Source of the DNA: Candidatus Ornithomonoglobus merdipullorum
Lineage (GTDB): Bacteria; Bacillota; Clostridia; UBA1381
Assembly: GCA_018714695.1 (NCBI GenBank)
Contig: DVNB01000096.1
Location: 1 to 34,136 of the forward strand
Reading direction: 5' to 3'
DNA: 34,136 nt
The position numbers and the translations under genes were made by a program. A model generated the notes under the pieces. That model was not told where the DNA came from and did not search any database. It was given only the letters and a program-made list of their open reading frames with translations. Shown here one piece after another: positions 1 through 7,881 of this stretch. Position 1 is the stretch's first letter, and each line of letters begins with the position of its first letter.

Positions 1-126
1 CCATTTTTATGAACATACGGACAGTAGTGTGTACGTGTGTTCTTTTTTTATGTATTAATTGCATAGGCAAAAATGTATAATATTCAGTGTAAAAGCTTAA
101 AATTTAGTAAAATTAATAAAGATGGC

Positions 127-155
127 TTGAATTTCTGCAAAATTTATGTTATAAT
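127..155 (+). promoter_or_regulatory. sigma-A type promoter for the VOC-SDR genes
   Basis: The -35 element TTGAAT lies at 127-132 and the -10 element TATAAT at 150-155, with a 17-base spacer in AT-rich sequence. Transcription would start near 162, about 40 bases before the VOC start codon. Positions 1-126 upstream are AT-rich and hold no gene I can support. Confidence 0.7.
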
Positions 156-201
156 AAATATACACGAGTTGTATTGGTTTGGCATGAGAGGAGGAATGAG
201 T

Positions 202-594
202 ATGGCAGTAAGCGGAATAGAGCATGTCGCGGTCGTTTCGTTCGACACGGCGGCGCTTAAGGACTGGTACATGGATATGTACGGCGGCAGAGTCGTATAT
301 GACAACGGCAAAGGTACATATTTTCTTCAGTTCTCTGACGGAAGCATGATCGAGTTTGTTTCGGCTCAGGAGGAAAAGGCTGCGGATGCGGAGAAGATGG
401 CGGGAATAAGACATCTTGCGTTTTCGGTGAGTCCGAAGGCTTTTGACGAGATCGTTGCAAAGCTCAAAGCTGACGACAGGGTCGAGGAGGTACACGATGT
501 GTCCGAGAATGCCAAGGGACTCAAGACGTATTGGTACAGAGATATAGAGGGAAATTATTCTCACCTTATATATCGTCCCGATCCGCTCGGTTAA
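202..594 (+). CDS. VOC (glyoxalase/bleomycin-resistance fold) family protein
   Basis: This 130-residue protein is the length of a single VOC domain built from two beta-alpha-beta-beta-beta modules. Module one opens with IEHVAVVSFD and module two with IRHLAFSV, each supplying the histidine that usually binds metal; the closing motif is DIEGNYSHLIYR. The usual last acidic ligand (Glu in DGN..EL) is replaced by His. The start at 202 is chosen because AGGAGG at 189-194 sits 7 bases upstream; ATG 196 is too close and the frame open from 73 lacks a ribosome site. It precedes the SDR gene by 49 bases and probably shares its transcript. The family includes lactoylglutathione lyases, dioxygenases and epimerases, so the substrate cannot be named. 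Confidence 0.85.
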   Translation: MAVSGIEHVAVVSFDTAALKDWYMDMYGGRVVYDNGKGTYFLQFSDGSMIEFVSAQEEKAADAEKMAGIRHLAFSVSPKAFDEIVAKLKADDRVEEVHDVSENAKGLKTYWYRDIEGNYSHLIYRPDPLG

Positions 595-643
595 GTTTAA
601 TATTTTATATTAAAATACATGCATTTTTAAGGAGGAACATTTC

Positions 644-1444
644 ATGAGTGATTATTTGAATTTCAGTCTTGAAGGTAAGGTAGCGCTCGTTACCGGTGCT
701 TCATACGGTATCGGTTACGCTATCGCATCGGCATTCGCTAAATGCGGTGCTAAGATTGTCTTCAACGATATCAAGCAGGAGCTTGTAGACAAGGGTATCG
801 AGGCTTATAAGGCTGACGGTATCGAGGCAAAGGGCTATGTTTGCGACGTTACTAACGAAGAAGCTGTACAGGCGATGGTAAAGGATATTGAAGAGACTGT
901 AGGCGTTATCGATATTCTCGTTAACAACGCAGGTATCATCAAGAGAATCCCCATGTGCGACATGACGGCTGAGCAGTTCAGACAGGTCATAGACGTTGAC
1001 CTTAACGCTCCGTTTATCGTATCAAAGGCTGTAATTCCTTCAATGATCAAGAAGGGTCACGGAAAGATCATAAACATCTGCTCAATGATGTCAGAGCTCG
1101 GAAGAGAGACTGTATCGGCTTATGCAGCTGCTAAGGGCGGTCTCAAGATGCTCACAAGAAACATCTGCTCAGAGTACGGTGCTTACAATATCCAGTGTAA
1201 CGGTATCGGACCGGGATACATTGCTACACCGCAGACAGCTCCGCTCCGCGAGAAGCAGGCTGACGGTTCAAGACATCCGTTCGATCAGTTCATCTGCGGC
1301 AGAACACCGGCAGGCAGATGGCTCCAGGCTGAAGAGCTTACAGGTCCGGCAGTATTCCTTGCATCGGATGCTTCAAATGCAGTTAACGGTCACGTTCTGT
1401 ATGTTGACGGCGGTATCCTTGCTTACATCGGAAAGCAGCCGTAA
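644..1444 (+). CDS. Gluconate 5-dehydrogenase-like short-chain dehydrogenase/reductase
   Basis: A 266-residue classical SDR. The Rossmann motif TGASYGIG is near residues 18-25, NNAG near 93, and the catalytic Ser...Tyr-x-x-x-Lys is seen as ICSMMSELGRETVSAYAAAK around residues 145-165. The C-terminal part (IGPGYIATPQTAPLRE, HPFDQFI, YVDGGILAYIGKQP) closely matches what I know of gluconate 5-dehydrogenases, which interconvert D-gluconate and 5-keto-D-gluconate with NAD(P). KduD-type sugar-acid dehydrogenases are the alternative. AAGGAGG at 629-635 fixes the start. Codon use differs from most neighbours: ATC is by far the commonest isoleucine codon and ATA is rare, as in highly expressed genes. 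It ends at a strong terminator. Confidence 0.88.
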   Translation: MSDYLNFSLEGKVALVTGASYGIGYAIASAFAKCGAKIVFNDIKQELVDKGIEAYKADGIEAKGYVCDVTNEEAVQAMVKDIEETVGVIDILVNNAGIIKRIPMCDMTAEQFRQVIDVDLNAPFIVSKAVIPSMIKKGHGKIINICSMMSELGRETVSAYAAAKGGLKMLTRNICSEYGAYNIQCNGIGPGYIATPQTAPLREKQADGSRHPFDQFICGRTPAGRWLQAEELTGPAVFLASDASNAVNGHVLYVDGGILAYIGKQP

Positions 1445-1469
1445 TCACAAGAGAAAATGTATTTTAGAG

Positions 1470-1497
1470 CGCGCGGCTTTGTGCCGCGCGTTTTTCT
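1470..1497 (+). terminator. Rho-independent terminator after the SDR gene
   Basis: CGCGCGGC (1470-1477) pairs perfectly with GCCGCGCG (1483-1490) around a 5-base loop and is followed by TTTTTCT. The next gene starts only 17 bases beyond it. Confidence 0.9.
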
Positions 1498-1513
1498 GTA
1501 ACGGAGAATGGAA

Positions 1514-2716
1514 ATGAGATATACGAATAAGCTTATAACACTTATTGTAGGTGCGGCGGTTGTGATCCCGCAGAGCGCGTGCGCGTCCTCTGATACGATC
1601 GCCGTATATGTGGACGGCGCGCGTGTAGGATTCGATGTGGCTCCCGTTATATTGAATGACAGGACTATGGTCCCCATGCGTGCCATCTTTGAGGAGCTTG
1701 GAGCTGATGTCGGCTGGGATGCAGGAACCGAAACCGCATCTGGAACTCTTGACGGAGTAACCGTAAATATCACGATAGATGAGTCCGTGATGTACCGAAA
1801 CGGTGAAGCGGTAACATTGGATCAACCTGCGGTAATAATAGACGGCAGGACACTTGTGCCTGTGCGTGCGATCTCTGAATCATTCGGCTGTTCCGTGACA
1901 TGGGACGGGAGCACACAGAGTGTCTATATCATTTCGGAGAGCGGAGATCATTTTATTCCGGAGCTTGTTCCGGAATACAGCGGCAGCGCGTATACGGTCA
2001 TAAACGGCAATGACCCGTATTTTACCGAAACATCGGACGTTTCGTTTGAGAATTACAGCGAGCTGGACTACCTGGGCCGCTGCGGCGAGGCTTACGCGTG
2101 TCTTTCCTTGGATACGATGCCGACCGAAGAACGCGGAGACATAGGCTCGGTAACGCCTACGGGATGGGTAACGGCAAGGTATGATTTCATTGACGGAACG
2201 TATCTGTATAACAGATGCCATCTTATAGGCTTTCAGCTCTCGGCAGAAAATGCGAACGAGAGGAATCTTATAACCGGCACAAGGTATATGAATGTAGACG
2301 GTATGCTTCCGTTTGAAAACATGACTGCTGATTATATCGAGGATACGGGAAATCATGTAATGTATAGGGTCACGCCCGATTTTCGCGGCAGCGAGCTTGT
2401 TGCAAGGGGAGTGCTTATGGAAGCGCAGTCGGTCGAGGACGGCGGCAGCGGGCTCAGTTTTAATGTATATTGTTACAATGTTCAGCCCGGTGTGACGATA
2501 AACTATTCCGACGGCTCAAGCTTTGCCGGCACAGAGATAGATACGGATGACGGAGAGACGACGGTATATATTCTGAATACACGGTCGATGAAGTTCCATT
2601 ATCCGGACTGCTCGGGAGCGGCAAACATGAATGAGCGAAATAAACAGGAATACAGCGGCAGCCGTGAGGAGCTTATAGCACAGGGCTACAGTCCGTGCGG
2701 GATCTGCTCACCGTAA
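1514..2716 (+). CDS. Secreted DNA/RNA non-specific endonuclease with copper-amine-oxidase-like N-terminal domains
   Basis: A 400-residue exported protein. A signal peptide covers about residues 1-24. Two stalk-like repeats of the copper amine oxidase N-terminal type follow (residues ~28-140, each with D-R/G-R-T-M/L-V-P-M/V-R-A-I). A NUC-type nuclease domain spans ~155-330, with NRCHLIGFQL around 233-242 carrying the likely catalytic His, followed by an Asn-rich segment (ENANERNLITGTRYMN). The C-terminal ~50 residues (YILNTRSMKFHYPDC ... GSREELIAQGYSPCGIC) form a small Cys/His module often found at the end of Bacillota nucleases. ATG 1514 is preferred over ATG 1508 because GGAG at 1503-1506 is 7 bases away. 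The likely role is degradation of extracellular nucleic acid. The gene starts right behind a terminator with no promoter visible between. Confidence 0.87.
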   Translation: MRYTNKLITLIVGAAVVIPQSACASSDTIAVYVDGARVGFDVAPVILNDRTMVPMRAIFEELGADVGWDAGTETASGTLDGVTVNITIDESVMYRNGEAVTLDQPAVIIDGRTLVPVRAISESFGCSVTWDGSTQSVYIISESGDHFIPELVPEYSGSAYTVINGNDPYFTETSDVSFENYSELDYLGRCGEAYACLSLDTMPTEERGDIGSVTPTGWVTARYDFIDGTYLYNRCHLIGFQLSAENANERNLITGTRYMNVDGMLPFENMTADYIEDTGNHVMYRVTPDFRGSELVARGVLMEAQSVEDGGSGLSFNVYCYNVQPGVTINYSDGSSFAGTEIDTDDGETTVYILNTRSMKFHYPDCSGAANMNERNKQEYSGSREELIAQGYSPCGICSP

Positions 2717-2726
2717 TATGATCATC

Positions 2727-2753
2727 AAAAAAGGACGCACCGGCGTCCTTTTT
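2727..2753. terminator. Bidirectional terminator between convergent genes
   Basis: GGACGC (2733-2738) pairs with GCGTCC (2743-2748). Six A bases precede and five T bases follow, so it can serve the nuclease gene (+) and the metal regulator (-). Confidence 0.88.
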
Positions 2754-2759
2754 ACGGTT

Positions 2760-3128
2760 TTATTCTGCTGCGGGAATAAGCGATTTTATCTTATCGAAGC
2801 TTTCATCGCTTATCACATGCTCTATTCGGCAGGCATCTTTCTGAGCGGTATCCTCGCTCACTCCGAGCGATATGAGATATTTGGTCAGAGTCTTGTGCCT
2901 GTCATATATCTTTTCCGCGATAGCCTGCCCCTTTTCGGTCAGAAGTATCATACCGTGCGGGTCGTTTTCAATGTATCCATCTTCTTTCAATAGCGACATT
3001 GCCCTTGACACACTCGGCTTAGAATAGTTCATCTCATGCGCTATGTCGATCGAGCGCACATAGCCGTATTTGTTTTTCAATATAAGAATCGTTTCAAGAT
3101 ACATTTCGCCGGATTCAAGCAGCTTCAT
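2760..3128 (-). CDS. DtxR/MntR-family metal-dependent transcriptional regulator, short form
   Basis: A 122-residue regulator comprising only the winged-helix (residues ~1-65) and metal-binding/dimerisation (~66-122) domains, without the SH3-like tail of DtxR/IdeR. Helix 1 reads GEMYLETILIL, placing Met9 where manganese-type MntR has Asp8 and iron-type DtxR has Met10. The dimer helix reads ACRIEHVISDE, matching DtxR ACRWEHVMSDE including the Cys that serves as a DtxR metal ligand; His in DRHKTL matches the ancillary ligand. Glu12 is MntR-like. From family knowledge this hybrid looks more iron- than manganese-type, which is inference. GGAGG lies 9 bases upstream of the start. It is divergent from cysE and no transporter gene is adjacent. 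Confidence 0.88.
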   Translation of the reverse strand: MKLLESGEMYLETILILKNKYGYVRSIDIAHEMNYSKPSVSRAMSLLKEDGYIENDPHGMILLTEKGQAIAEKIYDRHKTLTKYLISLGVSEDTAQKDACRIEHVISDESFDKIKSLIPAAE

Positions 3129-3168
3129 ATCTAAAGACCTCCTCCCGAGTGCTGTGTGATGTTCCGAT

Positions 3169-3180
3169 CAAGGCGCCTTG
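3169..3180. promoter_or_regulatory. Perfect 12-bp palindrome in the metal-regulator leader
   Basis: CAAGGCGCCTTG is perfectly self-complementary and lies about 40-50 bases upstream of the regulator start codon, downstream of its candidate promoter. It could be an autoregulatory operator. It is not a canonical DtxR or MntR box, so the role is inference. Confidence 0.35.
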
Positions 3181-3201
3181 CGGTAAGCCTTTGAAACATA
3201 A

Positions 3202-3230
3202 ATTAAATATATAAATATATTTTAGCACAA
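3202..3230 (-). promoter_or_regulatory. Candidate promoter for the DtxR/MntR-like gene
   Basis: Reading the minus strand, TTGTGC (3225-3230) and TTTAAT (3202-3207) are separated by 17 bases. The -10 is imperfect and the region is AT-rich, so this is tentative. Confidence 0.4.
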
Positions 3231-3246
3231 ACTAACGCATTTTTCA

Positions 3247-3268
3247 AGTGGAAATTATGATTTCCGCT
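3247..3268. repeat. Inverted repeat in the regulator/cysE divergent region
   Basis: AGTGGAAAT (3247-3255) and ATTTCCGCT (3260-3268) are complementary (one T/G pair) around TATG. It lies between the candidate promoters of the regulator and cysE and could be an operator or a weak hairpin. The rest of 3129-3433 is AT-rich with no other gene or leader recognised. Confidence 0.4.
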
Positions 3269-3322
3269 AAAAAATATATATATAAATATTAATTTTGATA
3301 ATAAATTTTTGCATAAAAACAG

Positions 3323-3351
3323 TTGTTTTTTCTTGCGGAAAATGATATAAT
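3323..3351 (+). promoter_or_regulatory. Promoter for the cysE operon
   Basis: TTGTTT (3323-3328) and TATAAT (3346-3351) are 17 bases apart. Transcription would start near 3358, leaving a leader of about 75 bases, too short for a T-box. Confidence 0.7.
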
Positions 3352-3433
3352 GAATAAGTGTAAATAGCATGGAAAGTTTTTCGGTATGCCGCATGGGAGA
3401 ATGGAAAGCGGCTTTTCGGAAAGGGTGGATCAT

Positions 3434-4111
3434 TTGTTTAAAACATTTCGTGAGGATATAAGATCGGTAATTGAGCGTGACCCGGCGGCAAGAAACGGCT
3501 TTGAGGTGTTTTTTCTGTATTCGGGAGTCCATGCCGTGATGTGGCACAGGATCGCGCACTGGTTTTATTGCCGTCACATGAAATTCATAGCGAGACTTAT
3601 TTCTCAGTTTTCGAGATTCCTCACCGGCGTGGAGATACATCCTGCCGCAAAGATAGGCAAGGGGCTGTTTATAGACCACGGAATGGGAGTGGTCATAGGT
3701 GAGACCGCTGAGGTGGGGGATAACTGCACAATATATCAGGGAGTGACGCTCGGAGGTACAGGAAAGGAGTGCGGCAAGCGTCATCCTACAATAGGCGACA
3801 ATGTAATGATAGGCTCGGGCGCAAAGGTGCTCGGACCGTTTTGTGTGGGCAGTAATTCAAAGATAGCTGCGGGAGCCGTAGTGCTCTCAGAGGTGCCTTC
3901 GGATTCCACTGCGGTCGGAGTCCCTGCGCGGATCGTGAGCATGGGCGGTGAAAGGGTGTATGATCTGGATCAGGTCAAGATCCCCGATCCGGTAGCGCAG
4001 CAGATAACGGCGCTGAGCCTCAAGGTGGATGAGCTCAAAGCGGAGCTTGAAAGACTAAAAAATGAAAATAATACCGGCGGAACCGCCGGGACATCGGAAG
4101 GAGAACAGTAA
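3434..4111 (+). CDS. cysE: Serine O-acetyltransferase
   Basis: Transfers acetyl from acetyl-CoA to L-serine, the first step of cysteine synthesis. A short helical N-terminal region is followed by a left-handed beta-helix of hexapeptide repeats (EIHPAAKIGKGLFIDH, VVIGETAEVGDNCTIYQGVTLGG, HPTIGDNVMIGSGAKVLG) with the catalytic His and the GGTGK loop. The C-terminus carries a heptad-like helix (ITALSLKVDELKAELERL) and a Gly/Thr-rich tail. I chose TTG 3434 because the protein then begins LFKTFREDIRSVIERDPAAR, matching the family N-terminus, with AAGGGTGG just upstream. ATG 3386 (about 16 residues more) and ATG 3401 are in frame but have weaker ribosome-site spacing. The stop codon abuts cysS. Confidence 0.9.
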   Translation: MFKTFREDIRSVIERDPAARNGFEVFFLYSGVHAVMWHRIAHWFYCRHMKFIARLISQFSRFLTGVEIHPAAKIGKGLFIDHGMGVVIGETAEVGDNCTIYQGVTLGGTGKECGKRHPTIGDNVMIGSGAKVLGPFCVGSNSKIAAGAVVLSEVPSDSTAVGVPARIVSMGGERVYDLDQVKIPDPVAQQITALSLKVDELKAELERLKNENNTGGTAGTSEGEQ

Positions 4112-5503
4112 ATGAAAATCTATAATACTATGACAAGGAAGAAGGAGGAGTTTATCCCTCTTGACAAAAACAATGTCAAGATGTATTCATGCGGTCCTAC
4201 CGTGTACAATTATTTTCATATAGGCAATGCGAGACCGTTTATAATTTTCGATACTATGAGACGGTATCTCGAATATCTGGGTTACGGTGTAACATTCGTT
4301 CAGAATTTCACGGATATAGACGATAAAATGATAAAGCGCGCCAATGAGGAGGGTATAACCGTAAAGGAGCTCGGAGAGCGTTTTATAGAGGAATATTTTA
4401 AGGATGCGAAGGCGCTCGGGATACGTCCGGCAACGGTGCATCCGAAGGCTACGGAGAATATAGACGCGATAATAGACATAATCAAAAAGCTTGTGGATAA
4501 CGGCTATGCCTACGAGATGGACGGCAATGTCTATTTCTCCACAAAGGAGTTCAAGGAATATGGCAAGCTTTCAAAGCAGCCGCTTGAGGATCTTGAGGCG
4601 GGAGCAAGGATAGACGTGAACGAGCATAAAAAGGATCCGATGGATTTCGCGCTCTGGAAGGCAAAGAAGGAAGGAGAGCCGTATTGGGATAGCCCGTGGG
4701 GCGAGGGAAGACCGGGCTGGCACATAGAGTGCAGCGCAATGGCGAACAAGTACCTGGGAGAGACGATAGATCTCCATTCGGGCGGACAGGATCTTATATT
4801 CCCGCATCACGAGAATGAGATCGCACAGAGCGAATGCGCGAACTGCAAGCAGTTCTCACGCTACTGGATGCATAACGGATATATAAATGTGAACAATCAG
4901 AAGATGAGTAAATCTCTCGGAAATTTCTTCACGGTCCGCGATATATTAAAGAAATACGACGGTGAGGTCGTTCGTTTCTTTATGCTCTCGGCGCATTACA
5001 GAAACCCGATAAACTTTGCCGATACGCTCATGGAGCAGGCAAAGTCGGCGGTGGAGAGAGTATATACATGTATCGATAATCTGGAGTTCCTGCTCGGAAA
5101 TGCGGAGGCTAAGGAATGCGAGCCGGAGCTTAAAAATAAGCTTGAGGGCTGCCGTAAAAAGTTTATCGACGCGATGGATGACGATCTCAACACAGCGGAT
5201 GCGATAGCCGCGATATTTGATATAGTGTATGCTGCAAATACCGAGATAACGAGTGCGTCGGGCAAAGAGGCGATAGAGCTCGCACTCTCGCTTATAAGGG
5301 AGCTCGGAGGTGTGCTTGGATTATTTGGCAAGGAGAGCGACAAGTCGATAGACGCGGAGGTAGAGGAGCTCATCAGAAAGCGTGATGAGGCGAGGAAGGC
5401 GAAGAACTGGGCTGAGGCGGATGCGATCCGTGACAAGCTCAAGGAGATGAACATAGTCCTCAAGGACACTCCCGACGGCGTTAAATGGAGCTACGCACAA
5501 TGA
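4112..5503 (+). CDS. cysS: Cysteine--tRNA ligase
   Basis: A class I aminoacyl-tRNA synthetase of 463 residues, the usual full length. Near the N-terminus CGPTVYN carries the zinc-binding Cys and is followed by the HIGN signature (HIGH equivalent). WHIECSAM and [12 protein letters not shown] supply further zinc ligands and the cysteine-selection site, and KMSKSLGN is the ATP-binding KMSKS loop. The C-terminal helical domain ends with the short [20 protein letters not shown] segment typical of CysRS. It starts immediately after the cysE stop behind GGAAGGAG, so cysteine synthesis and charging are made from one mRNA. Confidence 0.97.
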   Translation: MKIYNTMTRKKEEFIPLDKNNVKMYSCGPTVYNYFHIGNARPFIIFDTMRRYLEYLGYGVTFVQNFTDIDDKMIKRANEEGITVKELGERFIEEYFKDAKALGIRPATVHPKATENIDAIIDIIKKLVDNGYAYEMDGNVYFSTKEFKEYGKLSKQPLEDLEAGARIDVNEHKKDPMDFALWKAKKEGEPYWDSPWGEGRPGWHIECSAMANKYLGETIDLHSGGQDLIFPHHENEIAQSECANCKQFSRYWMHNGYINVNNQKMSKSLGNFFTVRDILKKYDGEVVRFFMLSAHYRNPINFADTLMEQAKSAVERVYTCIDNLEFLLGNAEAKECEPELKNKLEGCRKKFIDAMDDDLNTADAIAAIFDIVYAANTEITSASGKEAIELALSLIRELGGVLGLFGKESDKSIDAEVEELIRKRDEARKAKNWAEADAIRDKLKEMNIVLKDTPDGVKWSYAQ

Positions 5504-5910
5504 TGAGATTTACAAAACCGGCAAATGAATATAATGCATTGGTGCTGGCATATATAGGCGATTCACTTTACGACGTATATGTGAGGTCGAGGATAATTGA
5601 AGAACACAGCGGCATGACGGCGCACAAGATGCACGTGGAAGCAATAAAATTTGTCAGTGCGCATGGTCAGTCTGTGGCTGTAAAGAATATCGAAGGAAAG
5701 CTCAGTGAAAGCGAGCTCGCAGCGTATAAGCGTGGACGGAACACGAAGTCCTTCACCGTTCCGAAGAATGCCGATGTCGGTGAATACCGCCGTGCGACGG
5801 GATTTGAAGCACTGCTGGGCTGGCTCTACATCTCGGGCGAGGAGGAGCGGCTGGATGAGGTAATGAAGCTGTCATATGAGTCGCTGCTCACAGTGGGAAA
5901 AACAGTATAA
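5500..5910 (+). CDS. mrnC: Mini-ribonuclease III
   Basis: Mini-III RNase, a dimeric RNase III catalytic domain without the double-stranded RNA-binding domain; in Bacillus it matures 23S rRNA ends. The 136-residue length fits. [18 protein letters not shown] corresponds to the RNase III signature with the catalytic Asp, and [23 protein letters not shown] supplies the downstream acidic residue. ATG 5500 overlaps the cysS stop as ATGA, with GGAG about 9 bases upstream; ATG 5485 and ATG 5503 are alternatives. The cysE-cysS-mrnC order is conserved in Bacillota. Confidence 0.92.
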   Translation: MMRFTKPANEYNALVLAYIGDSLYDVYVRSRIIEEHSGMTAHKMHVEAIKFVSAHGQSVAVKNIEGKLSESELAAYKRGRNTKSFTVPKNADVGEYRRATGFEALLGWLYISGEEERLDEVMKLSYESLLTVGKTV

Positions 5911-6003
5911 AACAGTCAGCCGTAAAGCGGCGGCTGTCAGACGGGCGAAAGCCCCGAATAAAACCGGATGACCGTATCCGCGGTTGTCAGGATATAATCA
6001 AAC
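5911..6003 (+). other. Structured GC-rich spacer: three hairpins without a U-tract
   Basis: Three successive hairpins are visible: CAGCCG (5917-5922) with CGGCTG (5931-5936); GGGC-GAAA-GCCC (5943-5954), a GNRA tetraloop; and ACCGGAT (5963-5969) with ATC/CGGT (5976-5984), two bases bulged. No T-run follows any of them. It separates mrnC from the transketolase genes and may be a processing or stability element. Confidence 0.45.
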
Positions 6004-6019
6004 AGGAGGAAAGAAAACA

Positions 6020-6868
6020 ATGGATGCAAAAAGAGCTACAGAATTAGCTATCATCGCGAACAGAGTGCGCAAGCATGCTCTCACGGCGGTGTACAGTGCC
6101 CAGTCGGGACATCCGGGCGGATCGCTTTCGATAGCGGACGTTCTCACACTTCTCTATTTTGAGGTTATGAACGTTGATCCAAAGGACCCCAAGAATGAGG
6201 ATCGTGACAGATTTGTGCTGTCGAAGGGACATACCGCTCCGGCGCTTTACGGAACGCTTGCGGAGAGAGGTTATTTCCCTGTTGAGGACATTCCCACCTT
6301 CAGACATATAGGCAGCTATCTTCAGGGTCATCCCGATATGAACAAGGTACCGGGAGTTGATATGTCAACAGGTTCGCTCGGGCAGGGCGTTTGCGCTGCA
6401 GGCGGAATGGCTCTTGCCGCAAAGCTTGACAAGAAGGATTACAGAGTATATTCGATCCTCGGCGACGGTGAGCTTGAGGAAGGACAGGTCTGGGAGCAGG
6501 CAATGTTCGCACCGCACTACAAGCTTGACAATTTCACGATATTTGTTGACAATAACGGACTGCAGATCGATGGAAACATCGCCGATGTAATGAATCCCAA
6601 CCCGATCGATAAGAAGTTTGAGGCGTTCGGATGGAATGTTATTCACGCAAGCGCACATGATTTCAACGAGCTTTATGATGCTGTCGAAGCGGCAAAGCAG
6701 TGCAAGGGCAAGCCGACGGCGATCATAATGAAGTCGGTAAAGGGCAAGAACGTTTCGTTCATGGAGAATCAGGCGGCATGGCACGGCTCGGCTCCGAACG
6801 AGGAGCAGTACAATCAGGCTATAGCTGAGCTTGATGAGAAGATCAAAGAACTGGAGGCGATGTTATAA
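6020..6868 (+). CDS. Transketolase, N-terminal (ThDP-binding) subunit
   Basis: The 282-residue first half of a split transketolase, which moves two-carbon units between sugar phosphates in the non-oxidative pentose phosphate pathway. SGHPGGSLSIADVL (residues ~25-38) and SKGHTAPALY are substrate/cofactor motifs; GDGELEEGQVWEQAMFA through FVDNNGLQIDG is the ThDP/Mg2+ motif (GDG...N about 27 residues later). ATG 6020 is chosen because AGGAGG is at 6004-6009 and the family starts there; ATG 5984 lacks a ribosome site. The stop shares a base with the next start (TAATG), indicating coupled translation of the two halves. Confidence 0.93.
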   Translation: MDAKRATELAIIANRVRKHALTAVYSAQSGHPGGSLSIADVLTLLYFEVMNVDPKDPKNEDRDRFVLSKGHTAPALYGTLAERGYFPVEDIPTFRHIGSYLQGHPDMNKVPGVDMSTGSLGQGVCAAGGMALAAKLDKKDYRVYSILGDGELEEGQVWEQAMFAPHYKLDNFTIFVDNNGLQIDGNIADVMNPNPIDKKFEAFGWNVIHASAHDFNELYDAVEAAKQCKGKPTAIIMKSVKGKNVSFMENQAAWHGSAPNEEQYNQAIAELDEKIKELEAML

Positions 6869-7797
6869 TGGCAAAGAAGGCTACAAGAGTATCATACGGT
6901 GAGGCATTGGTCAAATACGGTGATAACGAAAACATCGTCGTTCTCGATGCCGATCTTTCGAAGTCCACAAAGACGGACACATTCAAAAAGGTATATCCGG
7001 AGAGGTTCATAAACTGCGGTATCGCAGAGGCGGACATGATGTGTGTTGCCGCGGGACTTGCAGCATGCGGCAAAATAGCGTTTGCATCTACTTTTGCGAT
7101 GTTCGCCGCGGGCAGAGCTTTCGAGCAGGTGAGAAACTCGATAGGATACACGAAGCTCAATGTAAAGATAGGTGCTACACATGCCGGTATATCGGTAGGT
7201 GAGGACGGTGCGTCGCATCAGTGCCTTGAGGATATAGCGCTTATGCGTTCGATCCCGGGAATGGTCGTTATAAACCCTGCTGACGATATAGAGGCACAGC
7301 TTGCGGTGAAGGCGGCGATCGAGCATGACGGTCCGGTCTATATGCGCTTTGGCAGACTTGCCGTAGAGGATGTGAACGGTGAGGATTACAAGTTTGAGCT
7401 CGGCAAGGGCGTGCAGTTAAGAGACGGAAAGGATGTTTCGATCATCGCTACGGGACTTATGGTCCAGGAGGCGCTGAAGGCTGCCGATATGCTCAAGGAA
7501 GAGGGCATAGACGCGCGTGTAATAAACATCCATACAATAAAGCCGATAGACGAGGATATAATAAAGAAGGCGGCGGAAGAGACAGGAGCTATAGTAACGG
7601 CTGAGGAGCACTATATCATGGGCGGACTCGGCAGCGCTGTTACAGAGACTGTATGCGCAACAGCTCCGTGTCCCGTAAAGATCATAGGTACGGACCGTTA
7701 CGGAAAGTCGGGTAAGCCGAATGAGTTATTTGAGGAGTACGGTCTTACGGCAGAGAACATAGCTGCAAAGGCGAAGGAAGCCATTGCAATGAAATAA
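6868..7797 (+). CDS. Transketolase, C-terminal subunit
   Basis: The 309-residue second half of the split transketolase, holding the pyrimidine-binding (Pyr) domain and the C-terminal transketolase domain. NCGIAEADMMCVAAGLAACG carries the Glu expected to activate the ThDP aminopyrimidine; HAGISVGEDGASHQCLEDIALMRSIPGM and PVYMRFGR follow. The C-terminal domain (VSIIATGLMVQEALKAA ... EEHYIMGGLGSAVTE) is complete. It overlaps the first subunit by one base and ends just before a strong terminator. DXS and the pyruvate dehydrogenase beta subunit are related, but the pairing with the N-terminal half makes transketolase clear. Confidence 0.93.
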   Translation: MAKKATRVSYGEALVKYGDNENIVVLDADLSKSTKTDTFKKVYPERFINCGIAEADMMCVAAGLAACGKIAFASTFAMFAAGRAFEQVRNSIGYTKLNVKIGATHAGISVGEDGASHQCLEDIALMRSIPGMVVINPADDIEAQLAVKAAIEHDGPVYMRFGRLAVEDVNGEDYKFELGKGVQLRDGKDVSIIATGLMVQEALKAADMLKEEGIDARVINIHTIKPIDEDIIKKAAEETGAIVTAEEHYIMGGLGSAVTETVCATAPCPVKIIGTDRYGKSGKPNELFEEYGLTAENIAAKAKEAIAMK

Positions 7798-7823
7798 TCA
7801 ATGAAATAATCTATGAGGCAATA

Positions 7824-7867
7824 AAAGTTCCCGCTGTCTTAACGGGCGGCGGGAGCTTTGTTTTTTT
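7824..7867 (+). terminator. Terminator after the cysE-transketolase operon
   Basis: AAAGTTCCCGC (7824-7834) pairs with GCGGGAGCTTT (7849-7859) over 11 pairs with one G-U, followed by G and seven T bases. Confidence 0.9.
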
Positions 7868-7881
7868 ACAGGGAGGGTCAT

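Noticed and set aside
3420-3434. AAGGGTGG before cysE resembles the T-box antiterminator bulge sequence
   Set aside because: The leader from the promoter is only about 75 bases, with no specifier stem or terminator; the motif is better read as the ribosome site.
2718-3784. Open frames antisense to the metal regulator and cysE
   Set aside because: They run opposite to genes with strong motif support and lack start signals.
5993-5998. TATAAT just before the transketolase ribosome site as a promoter
   Set aside because: No -35 at the right distance, and transcription would start inside the ribosome site.
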